From positions 1 through 5,479 of the forward strand of contig JAUWLG010000108.1 in the NCBI GenBank assembly GCA_030613795.1: a stretch of 5,479 bases of DNA, in the 5' to 3' direction. The stretch's first letter is position 1. The number at the start of each line of letters is the position of its first letter. Shown in pieces: positions 1-5,407 of this stretch. The stretch is from Helicobacteraceae bacterium. GTDB lineage: Bacteria; Campylobacterota; Campylobacteria; Campylobacterales; Sulfurimonadaceae. The notes beneath the pieces were generated by a model. That model was not told the origin of the DNA. It made no database searches and saw nothing but the letters and a program-made list of their open reading frames with translations. Both the position numbers and the translations under genes were made by a program.

Positions 1-2
1 GA

Positions 3-830
3 AACAGTGTTCGCCCCATCGGTGAAAGTTACTCTGAGGGTGATGTGCTTATACAAAAAGGGAGCAAGATCGGTTTTGCAGAGATCGGTGTGATGGCCGG
101 TCTGAACACGGCAGTCGTCCCTGTGATGTTAAAACCGCGTGTTGCAACACTCTCTACAGGGAGTGAGATCTTAGAGATCGGACAGACCCAGGAGAACGCT
201 TCTCAGATTCGCAGTTCAAACCATCATACCATTGCTGCTATTGCCAATATGGCGGGTGCAGAAGTGGTACAGATGGGGGTTGTCAAAGATGACCGAGACT
301 CTATTACTGCTGCCTTTGAAAACGCCTTGGCGTCAGCTGATATCGTGGTTAGTACCGGGGGTGTCAGTGTCGGTGATTATGACTTTGTCAAAGATGTTAT
401 TCCTGCCCTTGGTGCTGAGGTGATCTTTAAAGGTGTGAAGATCAAACCGGGACAACATATCTTAGTGGCACAAAAAGGTGAAAAGTTCATTCTTGGACTT
501 CCTGGATTTGCCTACTCATCCACAGTGACATTTTTACTCTATGTGGTACCGCTCATCAAGAAGTTCCTTGGCACAGAGAAAGTGTTTGAGATGGTTGAAG
601 CGACATTGGCTGAACCATTTAACAAACGTTCCAAGAAGAGTGAGTTTACCGCTTGCAACCTCTCTTTCAGAGACGGTAAATATGTTGTTGATTTCGATGG
701 AAAAAAAGTTGGTACGTCTGCAATTTTGACTAATATGCTCGGTGATGCTGCTCTGATCGTCAGTTCTGAAAGTGATGGACCGATGGAAGCAGGAGAGACT
801 GTTTCTGTTATTAAGTTAGATAGATTCTAA
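3..830 (+). CDS. moeA: Molybdopterin molybdenumtransferase MoeA, 5' part missing
   Basis: MoeA inserts molybdate into adenylylated molybdopterin, the last step of molybdenum cofactor synthesis in the cytoplasm. The open frame runs in from the left edge. It encodes 275 residues here, so about a third of the usual ~400-residue protein is missing. The fragment starts with a VRPIG block (residues 3-7), typical of the MoeA linker region. It then shows STGSE (about 51-55), IRSSN (about 69-73), STGGVSVGDYD (about 117-127, the MoCF-biosynthesis nucleotide/molybdopterin-binding signature), GVKIKPGQ (from about 144) and GLPG (about 165-168). GLPG is followed by FAYSS rather than the more common NPVS. 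A GTG at 45 is internal to the domain and is not the start. The C-terminal beta-barrel domain is complete and ends at TAA. The next gene is convergent, so moeA ends its transcription unit here. Identity is firm. The real start lies outside the window. Confidence 0.93.
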   Translation, partial: NSVRPIGESYSEGDVLIQKGSKIGFAEIGVMAGLNTAVVPVMLKPRVATLSTGSEILEIGQTQENASQIRSSNHHTIAAIANMAGAEVVQMGVVKDDRDSITAAFENALASADIVVSTGGVSVGDYDFVKDVIPALGAEVIFKGVKIKPGQHILVAQKGEKFILGLPGFAYSSTVTFLLYVVPLIKKFLGTEKVFEMVEATLAEPFNKRSKKSEFTACNLSFRDGKYVVDFDGKKVGTSAILTNMLGDAALIVSSESDGPMEAGETVSVIKLDRF

Positions 831-843
831 GGTTCCAACTTTT

Positions 844-928
844 CGTCATTACTGCGAAGGCAGGAATCAAACAATTAAACTTACATGAAGACATTAACTC
901 ATGGATTCCTGCCTTCGCAGGAATAACG
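844..928. repeat. REP-like inverted pair of hairpins between convergent genes
   Basis: Two 25-bp arms, 844-868 and 904-928, are inverted copies of each other with two mismatches; the inner 17 bp are perfect. They are separated by a 35-bp spacer. Each arm is itself a hairpin. The right arm has an 8-bp stem, ATTCCTGC at 905-912 and GCAGGAAT at 917-924, around a CTTC loop. The left arm has the same stem with one mismatch around GAAG (848-867). This organisation of small palindromes in head-to-head pairs is that of REP/BIME elements. The 6-8-6 shape (ATTCCT, eight bases, AGGAAT) also resembles the dRS3 repeats of Neisseria (from memory). Because it lies between the moeA and cyclase stop codons, it may stop transcription or protect mRNA ends from both sides, though no T-run follows. 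Copy number in the genome cannot be seen here. Confidence 0.75.
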
Positions 929-974
929 GCATGTTTGACAAATAATATAACTTCTAACATCTTTCTTAACTCTT

Positions 975-2099
975 TTACATCTCTACAACAGAGATGCAGT
1001 TACGCCCTTTACTTTTGCAGTCGTAGAGAGCTCTGTCCGCTTCAAAAAACTGGTTCTCAAAGCCGTGACAGACCTCCAGCGGTTGAGAGATGACAGCGCC
1101 TATTGAGGCAGTGAGGTGTCTTGCGACTTCGCTTGATCTATGTTCGATATTTGCACTGCAGAGAGCAGTTTGTATTGTGTTGAGTCTCTCTTCGATCACC
1201 TCTTTAGAAGCACCTAAGATAATCCCGCCAAACTCTTCGCCGCCAACTCTAAAAACCATATCATTACTGCGACGCAGGTTTTCTCGCATAACATTAGCCA
1301 CCTCTTTGAGTGCACTGTCTCCCATCTGGTGGCCATAGGTGTCATTATAAAGTTTAAAAAAGTCGATGTCTAAAAGAAAGAAACAGAAGTAAGTGTTGTC
1401 TCTTGTCGCACTGTCGATCTTTTTTGGAAATATCTCTTGAAGTTTTCGTCGGTTATAGAGCTCCGTCAAGTGGTCTCTATGTGATAGTTCATGAAGTTTT
1501 CGTGCATTGCGGCGTTCTTTCTCATGCATAAGGTGCATGGTTTTAAAGACACGCTCACGGCTATGTTCTGCAAGGGAGATGACCAAAATAGTTCCAAATG
1601 AGGCGGCACTGAAACGTAAAAAAGCTTGCATCGTCCAGGCTCCATCCTCCCATATGCCAATGCCTTGATAGGCGAATGGCAGTAATATAAGATAGTAAAG
1701 AGTGGTAATACTCAAGCCAAAACGCATGCCATTAAGCAAAATAGCAAAGCCGGGGAAGAAGATGCTCCAGATCAGACCAAACTCTCTGTTTTGATTGACA
1801 ATACTAAAAAGTAAAAAAAATAGAAATAGAAAGTAGGTTGTCTGTTTAGCAGTTTGAGCAACTTTTCTCTTCTTTTTAAGTTTGTAAAGAAGCAAGCCAC
1901 CGATTATTGCACCCATAGTATCTGCAACGATCATCGTAAGGTCATGAACAAAAAGAGCCTGGCGAAGTGCAAACAGTATGGCAACAATAGTGAAAAAGCC
2001 TAGTAAAGAGGAGAGTAGAGAGTGCTGAAATGCAGTGTAAGGTTTAGCGTTGTACTGTCCAGGTTGCTGACGGAGAATTGCATAGATCTTACTTGACAT
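975..2099 (-). CDS. Membrane-anchored diguanylate cyclase (GGDEF)
   Basis: This gene is predicted to make cyclic di-GMP from two GTP at the inner membrane. The 374-residue protein has about six hydrophobic segments in residues 28-177 (roughly 28-50, 53-72, 88-101, 108-123, 125-143, 158-177). A short charged helical linker (178-206) follows, then a complete GGDEF domain starting at HRDHLTELYNRR (207-218). The metal-binding and substrate residues are present: DIDFFKLYND (244-253) with D244 and D246, GHQMGD (256-261), and the active-site GGEEF (286-290). An RSND sequence at 277-280 lies five residues before GGEEF, which matches the inhibitory I-site RxxD, so product feedback inhibition is likely. 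The end of the domain shows ASIG (331-334) and ADRALYDCKSKGRN (354-367). I do not recognise the membrane sensor as a named MASE-type domain. The start at 2099 has only a weak Shine-Dalgarno (AGAAG). The gene is 117 bp downstream of the transporter on the same strand and has its own candidate promoter. Confidence 0.92.
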   Translation of the reverse strand: MSSKIYAILRQQPGQYNAKPYTAFQHSLLSSLLGFFTIVAILFALRQALFVHDLTMIVADTMGAIIGGLLLYKLKKKRKVAQTAKQTTYFLFLFFLLFSIVNQNREFGLIWSIFFPGFAILLNGMRFGLSITTLYYLILLPFAYQGIGIWEDGAWTMQAFLRFSAASFGTILVISLAEHSRERVFKTMHLMHEKERRNARKLHELSHRDHLTELYNRRKLQEIFPKKIDSATRDNTYFCFFLLDIDFFKLYNDTYGHQMGDSALKEVANVMRENLRRSNDMVFRVGGEEFGGIILGASKEVIEERLNTIQTALCSANIEHRSSEVARHLTASIGAVISQPLEVCHGFENQFFEADRALYDCKSKGRNCISVVEM

Positions 2100-2126
2100 A
2101 GGCTTCTACTGTTTTTAATTTTGTAA

Positions 2127-2155
2127 ATTGTAGCCAAAAAACAAAACATATACAA
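2127..2155 (-). promoter_or_regulatory. Candidate sigma70 promoter of the diguanylate cyclase gene
   Basis: On the minus strand TTGTAT (2150-2155) and TACAAT (2127-2132) are separated by 17 bp, with a T-rich spacer of the kind common in Campylobacterota promoters. The -10 matches TATAAT at five of six positions, while the -35 is poor (three of six). Transcription would start near 2120, about 20 nt before the ATG, which fits. Readthrough from the transporter gene remains an alternative, because no clear terminator is visible in the 117-bp gap. Confidence 0.4.
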
Positions 2156-2216
2156 GTAGAAACATAAAATAACATCCAAGTTCTAAGATTGAAGCTGGTA
2201 AATCTGTATTAAGACG

Positions 2217-3548
2217 TTACTTTAGAATTTTAGAGAGTATCGCCTCTTCTTCAATATCATCACTACGGTATTTGATAATAACAAGATTCTCAGTCTCATT
2301 GATGTACCACTCTGCAATGGCGTCATGCTCAAGTGCTTCGAGTTTTTCCATGTCGACTTCATCAATGTGTTTGAAAAGATGGCTGTGTTTCGCTGGATTA
2401 GAGAGTTTGAGCGCTGTCCAGACCAACCAGAGTGCACCAACAATGCCAAGACTTATACCGATCATCTGTGGACTAGAGATATCGAGCATCAGACCTGCGA
2501 AAGTTCCGCCAAGGAAGGTCATAAAGTAAGCCACTGAGTTAGAGATACCAAGCGCAGCACCTTTTTGGTGTACTTTTGCGTATTTTGAGATAAGAGACTG
2601 AACGAGTGGTTCCATCATGTTAAAGCCGATAAAGAAACTGACAACACCAATGACAAAAAGCGTAGCAGAAGTTGCAAAGCCCATTAGTAAAAATGCAACA
2701 ATAAAAAGAACGATAGAGATCAAGAAGATCTGTTTTGCTTTGTTGTACTTTTCGCCAAATACAGCGGCAGGCCCCATTGCGATAAGCCCGAAGATCATTG
2801 CCGGAAGGTAGGCCATCCAAAGCTCAGACATCTCCCAACCAAAACCACCATTCTCAGGAGTGCCTGTCAAAATAAGAGGAATCAGTACAAATGCTACTGT
2901 CATTAGACCTTTTTGCATTCCGTTAATAATGATCATTCCTAAAAGGTTAGGATCTTTGATGATGTCAGAAGTCTTTGTTGTGTTGTGGTATATGTGGCGA
3001 ATACGTGGGGGTGTCGGTACCTTTGTAAAGAGAAGCAGCATTGCCACAACAGCCAGTCCCGCTGTTGCCCAAAAGAGAAAGTCCACACCGTAAGCCGCGC
3101 CAAGAACGGGCCCAAGACCCATAGCAACTGCGAATGAGATCGCAATCGTTCCGCCCATCATCGCCATCGCTTTACCGCGTACCTCTTCAGGTACAAGGTC
3201 AGAGATCATTGCTGTGACAACCGCACCGATCGCACCGGCACCTTGTAGAAAACGTCCCACCATCAACATGTAGATGTCGGTGCTCATCGCAGAGATGACA
3301 GATCCGATCAAAAAGATAAGAAGTCCGACAAAGAGTGTTGGTTTGCGACCGATTTTGTCACTGATAGTTCCAAACGGTACTTGAAACAGTGCCTGAGTCA
3401 GTGCATAACCACCAACAATTACACCGACCAAAAGAGGTGTCGCACCTTCCATGCTCATGGCATATATAGAGAGAACCGGTAGGACGAGGAAAAGTCCTAA
3501 GAAGCGCAGTGATAAAATAGCCGATAGGGGCATAATGGTTTTGAACAT
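2217..3548 (-). CDS. MFS transporter with C-terminal cytoplasmic domain, YajR-like
   Basis: This is an inner-membrane transporter of the major facilitator superfamily; the substrate is not evident. The 443-residue protein has about twelve hydrophobic segments up to residue ~382. It shows motif A of the TM2-TM3 loop (GTISDKIGRK, 60-69, with D64, R68 and K69), a motif-B-like GRFLQGAGA (98-106) and the antiporter motif C region GLGPVLGAAYG (144-154). Antiport driven by the proton gradient is therefore likely. After the last helix comes a charged ~60-residue tail (about 384-443). It ends in a segment with alternating strand/helix character around LVIIKYRSDDIEEEAILSKIL. Length, motif order and this tail resemble E. 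coli YajR, a putative drug/proton antiporter with a small ferredoxin-fold C-terminal domain. The start at 3548 has a good Shine-Dalgarno AAGAAGG at 3555-3561 (minus strand), six bases before ATG. It is divergent from rdgB. Family is certain; the YajR assignment is an inference. Confidence 0.88.
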   Translation of the reverse strand: MFKTIMPLSAILSLRFLGLFLVLPVLSIYAMSMEGATPLLVGVIVGGYALTQALFQVPFGTISDKIGRKPTLFVGLLIFLIGSVISAMSTDIYMLMVGRFLQGAGAIGAVVTAMISDLVPEEVRGKAMAMMGGTIAISFAVAMGLGPVLGAAYGVDFLFWATAGLAVVAMLLLFTKVPTPPRIRHIYHNTTKTSDIIKDPNLLGMIIINGMQKGLMTVAFVLIPLILTGTPENGGFGWEMSELWMAYLPAMIFGLIAMGPAAVFGEKYNKAKQIFLISIVLFIVAFLLMGFATSATLFVIGVVSFFIGFNMMEPLVQSLISKYAKVHQKGAALGISNSVAYFMTFLGGTFAGLMLDISSPQMIGISLGIVGALWLVWTALKLSNPAKHSHLFKHIDEVDMEKLEALEHDAIAEWYINETENLVIIKYRSDDIEEEAILSKILK

Positions 3549-3574
3549 TGATAACCTTCTTTTGAAAAGTCTTG

Positions 3575-3590
3575 GATATTTTGCAATATC
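3575..3590. repeat. Small perfect hairpin in the transporter leader
   Basis: GATATT (3575-3580) and AATATC (3585-3590) form a perfect 6-bp inverted repeat around TTGC. It lies 14-29 bp upstream of the transporter Shine-Dalgarno, in what should be its 5' untranslated region. It could be an operator half-site or a weak RNA hairpin. It is A/T-rich and could be chance. Confidence 0.3.
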
Positions 3591-3597
3591 TGCGTTA

Positions 3598-3762
3598 AAT
3601 CCAAATATCGAAGTAGAGAAATTTGTTATAGTAGTAATGCTTGTGTTTAGGGGTTTTGAGATAAATCATCGCCGAACCTACGGGTTCGACTCAAATTTCT
3701 CTCAAAGTCCATGAATATAATGATTACTGCTTCTGCATTTTTTCTATTTCGATATTTGGGTT
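3598..3762. other. Long imperfect inverted repeat; possible structured ncRNA or MITE-like element
   Basis: The left half (3598-3678) and right half (3683-3762) are inverted copies along their whole length, at about 70% identity with one single-base gap, centred on TACG (3679-3682). The basal part (3598-3619 with 3741-3762) pairs over 22 consecutive positions when G-U is allowed, including a perfect 12-bp core at 3601-3612 and 3748-3759. A loose region of about 10 nt on each side follows. Then come further stems, including 3651-3660 with 3701-3710 (all ten pairs with two G-U), 3661-3666 with 3695-3700 (one mismatch), and an apical CGAACC-TACG-GGTTCG hairpin whose C(UACG)G loop belongs to the very stable UNCG class. 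About ten of the roughly 24 imperfect positions are G-U on the plus strand, against about three that would be G-U on the minus strand. It could be a plus-strand structured RNA, or an old palindromic mobile element. It fills most of the divergent spacer between the transporter gene and rdgB. Confidence 0.55.
3625..3630 (-). promoter_or_regulatory. Candidate -10 box for the transporter gene
   Basis: TATAAC on the minus strand matches the -10 consensus at five of six positions and would start RNA near 3618, about 70 nt before the transporter ATG. No convincing -35 is seen. It lies inside the left half of the long inverted repeat. Confidence 0.2.
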
Positions 3763-3773
3763 AAAATGCGCAT

Positions 3774-3779
3774 TATAGT
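3774..3779 (+). promoter_or_regulatory. Candidate -10 box for rdgB
   Basis: TATAGT matches TATAAT at five of six positions and would start RNA near 3786, about 65 nt before the rdgB ATG. It is immediately outside the long inverted repeat. There is no recognisable -35, which is common in this phylum. A T8 run (3790-3797) follows directly, so the start point could also be further downstream in the A/T-rich leader. Confidence 0.3.
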
Positions 3780-3850
3780 ATAGAAGCTGTTTTTTTTATC
3801 TCAAAGTTTAAAAGCTTGTTTGTTTTAAAGAGAAGCATAAGGAAGTAAAA

Positions 3851-4456
3851 ATGAAAATTGTTTTAGCCACCTCTAACAAAGGTAAAGTACGTGAGATCAA
3901 AGCGATGTGTACTGATTTTGAAGTTGTCGCTTTTAGTGAGATCATAGAGCCATTTGACATTATCGAAGATGCGCCGACATTCAAGGGGAACGCACTCTTA
4001 AAAGCGAAGGCAGTTTATGATGCTTTAGATGATGAAGAGGCGATTGTGCTTTCAGATGATAGCGGTATCTCAGTCGATGCTTTAGACGGTGCACCGGGCA
4101 TTTACAGCGCGCGTTATGGTGGAGAAAATGCCAGTGACAAGGATAATCTTCATAAAGTGATGGATGAGGTCAAAGCCAAAGGCTTAGAAAGTTCACCTGC
4201 ACATTACACGGCTGCTATTGCCATCGTGACAAAAGAGGGCGAACAGGTTGTCCATGGTTGGATGTACGGCGATGTTATCACAACGCCGCGAGGAGAGAAT
4301 GGCTTTGGGTATGACCCATGTTTTATCCCTGAAGGTTTTGACAAGACCTTGGGTGAACTTGATGATGAAGTGAAAAAAGGGCTTTCTCACCGATCAAAAG
4401 CACTTTATCTGGCGAAGTTAGTGTTAGGGACTATTAAAAAAGGGCGCGAACTTTAG
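3851..4456 (+). CDS. rdgB: dITP/XTP pyrophosphatase, RdgB/HAM1 family
   Basis: This cytoplasmic housekeeping enzyme hydrolyses non-canonical purine nucleotides (dITP, ITP, XTP) to the monophosphate and pyrophosphate, keeping them out of DNA and RNA. The 201-residue product has the full family length and all signature blocks. These are ATSNKGKVREI (6-16, nucleotide-binding TxNxxK type), FKGNALLKA (44-52), the catalytic SDDSG (68-72) followed by VDALDGAPGIYSARYGG (75-91), GENGFGYDPCF (148-158, base-binding region) and SHRSKAL (179-185). The ATG at 3851 has a strong Shine-Dalgarno AAGGAAG at 3839-3845, five bases upstream. It is divergent from the transporter gene, and the RT unit downstream has its own promoter, so it is probably monocistronic. 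Nothing unusual is seen in the protein. Confidence 0.96.
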   Translation: MKIVLATSNKGKVREIKAMCTDFEVVAFSEIIEPFDIIEDAPTFKGNALLKAKAVYDALDDEEAIVLSDDSGISVDALDGAPGIYSARYGGENASDKDNLHKVMDEVKAKGLESSPAHYTAAIAIVTKEGEQVVHGWMYGDVITTPRGENGFGYDPCFIPEGFDKTLGELDDEVKKGLSHRSKALYLAKLVLGTIKKGREL

Positions 4457-4547
4457 AATTTTCAAGTGTTTTGGCTTATAAATACTGATTTTTATATCAA
4501 CACAATCGAGTCAATCCAAATTTAAACTCCGTTAAGCTTCACTAGCA

Positions 4548-4553
4548 TATAAT
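4548..4553 (+). promoter_or_regulatory. -10 box of the retron-like RNA/RT unit
   Basis: This is a perfect TATAAT. No -35 resembling TTGACA is found 16-18 bp upstream, as is usual in Campylobacterota promoters. Transcription would begin around 4559-4561, which is the 5' side of the a1 repeat of the predicted RNA. The agreement between promoter position and the predicted RNA 5' end supports both calls. No other convincing promoter is seen between here and the RT start, so RNA and RT are probably one transcript. Confidence 0.65.
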
Positions 4554-4554
4554 C

Positions 4555-4667
4555 TTTACAAGGCAGTAGCTGTTTACGATTCCGATCGTAGTTCAGATAC
4601 GTTTTTGTAGTGCGTTTCGCCTACTTTTTTTTTGACGTATCCACCGAAATTCGTGCTGCCTTTTAAA
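4555..4667 (+). ncRNA. Putative compact retron ncRNA (msr-msd)
   Basis: The ends are complementary: 4555-4566 pairs with 4656-4667 at 11 of 12 positions, with a core of AAGGCAG (4560-4566) and CTGCCTT (4656-4662). This matches the a1/a2 repeats of retrons. TAGC follows directly after a1, so G4569 is the natural candidate for the branching guanosine. Inside are three hairpins. The first is TACGAT-TCCG-ATCGTA (4575-4590). The second is a two-level hairpin, GATACGT (4596-4602) with ACGTATC (4635-4641), enclosing a stem at 4607-4624 with a UUU loop. The third is a small hairpin, CGA-AAT-TCG plus two flanking pairs (4642-4655). A retron RT starts 11 nt after a2. The total of about 105-113 nt is short compared with the familiar retron RNAs. 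The msr/msd boundary cannot be assigned from sequence alone. If RNA starts near 4560, only the inner 7 bp of a1/a2 can form. Confidence 0.6.
4607..4633 (+). terminator. Terminator-like hairpin plus T9 inside the predicted ncRNA
   Basis: GTAG and GCG (4607-4610, 4612-4614, with one bulged T) pair with CGC and CTAC (4618-4624) around a TTT loop. Nine Ts (4625-4633) follow immediately. This is the shape of an intrinsic terminator or attenuator, sitting between the TATAAT box and the RT start. It may limit RT expression relative to the RNA, or it may simply be the inner part of the retron hairpin. The stem is only seven pairs with a bulge, so the strength is uncertain. Confidence 0.35.
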
Positions 4668-4678
4668 AGAAAATAATC

Positions 4679-5407
4679 ATGAAAAAACAGTACAAGATAA
4701 TCAAACTTCCTAAAGGCGGCGGCAGATTTCGAACAATCTACGCACCTAACAAAGCCTACAAAGAAAAACTCACCTCATTTTTACTTGATCTGCAGCAAAA
4801 AGTTCATGACGCAGATAAAGATTATACGATCCATGGATTTATGCGCGGTCGCGGTCCGGTCAGTAATGCGCTGAAACATGTCGGCTACGCTTATACACTC
4901 TCTCTTGATCTAAAAGATTTTTTTGACAGTGTCAAAGCAGAGATGGTCAAAGAGTACCTTAGTGAAGAGGAGCTAGACCTCTGCTTTATAGACGGTATAG
5001 CCAGACAGGGTCTGCCGACAAGTCCGCTCATCGCCAATCTCGCTTTTTTAAAACTGGACAAGATGATCAAAAACGCTATCGCTGAAGAGGGTGTATATAC
5101 TGTTTATACCCGCTATGCTGATGATCTGATCTTTTCGTTTAATCATAAAGATTTTGCAGCAACGCTTGAGACATTGGTAGAGAAGATCATTACTGATGGA
5201 GGCTTTGTCCTTAACCGTAAAAAAATAAAACTTCAAAGTGCTAAAAGTGGTCGACGGATGATCACAGGTATTGGTGTGGGCAAACGTGAGATCTACCCAA
5301 GTCGTAAGCTGAAACGCCGTATACGTGCAACAGTACATCAAAAAAACAGAGAGAAGGCCTTTGGGCTGCTCTCATGGGCTGAGTGTAGAGAAGCAAGAGG
5401 ATTTTAA
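4679..5407 (+). CDS. Retron-type reverse transcriptase, C-terminus possibly disrupted
   Basis: The product is predicted to reverse-transcribe part of the neighbouring RNA into multicopy single-stranded DNA. The 242 residues contain the RT core in order. These are PKGGGRFRTIYAP (11-23), HGFMRGRGPVSNALKH (52-67) with the retron-specific NAxxH at 63-67, LDLKDFF (76-82) with catalytic D77, RQGLPTSPLIANL (109-121), RYADDL (145-150) with catalytic D148 and D149, LNRKKIKL (178-185) and GRRMITG (191-197). ITG stands where retron RTs have VTG. The thumb starts at about 205 but ends abruptly after LLSWAECREARGF, whereas retron RTs are usually about 280-320 residues. Coding-like sequence continues past the stop (see finding), so the end may be altered by frameshifts. 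ATG 4679 is the only reasonable start because an in-frame stop lies at 4664-4666. There is no good Shine-Dalgarno, only AAAGAAA at 4667-4673. The gene follows the structured RNA directly. Any partner gene lies beyond the window. Confidence 0.85.
   Translation: MKKQYKIIKLPKGGGRFRTIYAPNKAYKEKLTSFLLDLQQKVHDADKDYTIHGFMRGRGPVSNALKHVGYAYTLSLDLKDFFDSVKAEMVKEYLSEEELDLCFIDGIARQGLPTSPLIANLAFLKLDKMIKNAIAEEGVYTVYTRYADDLIFSFNHKDFAATLETLVEKIITDGGFVLNRKKIKLQSAKSGRRMITGIGVGKREIYPSRKLKRRIRATVHQKNREKAFGLLSWAECREARGF

Noticed and set aside
45..830. GTG at 45 as the start of a complete 261-residue gene
   Set aside because: The frame is open to the left edge and the preceding residues (VRPIGESYSEGD) are conserved MoeA sequence, so the gene is cut by the window.
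1090..1338. Small open frames opposite or within the cyclase, transporter, rdgB and RT genes (for example 1090-1338, 2272-2529, 2860-3093, 5048-5341)
   Set aside because: They overlap well-supported genes, show no family motifs and have the biased composition expected of shadow frames.
3673..3693. tRNA T-loop-like sequence (GGTTCGACTC) in the rdgB spacer
   Set aside because: There is no acceptor stem, D-arm or anticodon arm around it. The segment is explained as the apical UNCG hairpin of the long inverted repeat.
3756..3772. Possible sigma54 site (GG and GC separated by 10 bp)
   Set aside because: Only the dinucleotides fit; the flanking TTGGCAC and TTGCA consensus bases are largely absent. 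The GG is also part of the inverted repeat.
3851..4456. rdgB as the effector gene of the retron
   Set aside because: It is a complete, standard housekeeping nucleotide pyrophosphatase with its own ribosome site. The RT unit has a separate TATAAT promoter, so the adjacency is probably incidental.
4466..4503. A/T-rich hairpin after rdgB as a terminator
   Set aside because: GTGTT/AACAC and TATAAA/TTTATA can pair, but the stem is weak, interrupted, and not followed by a T-run.
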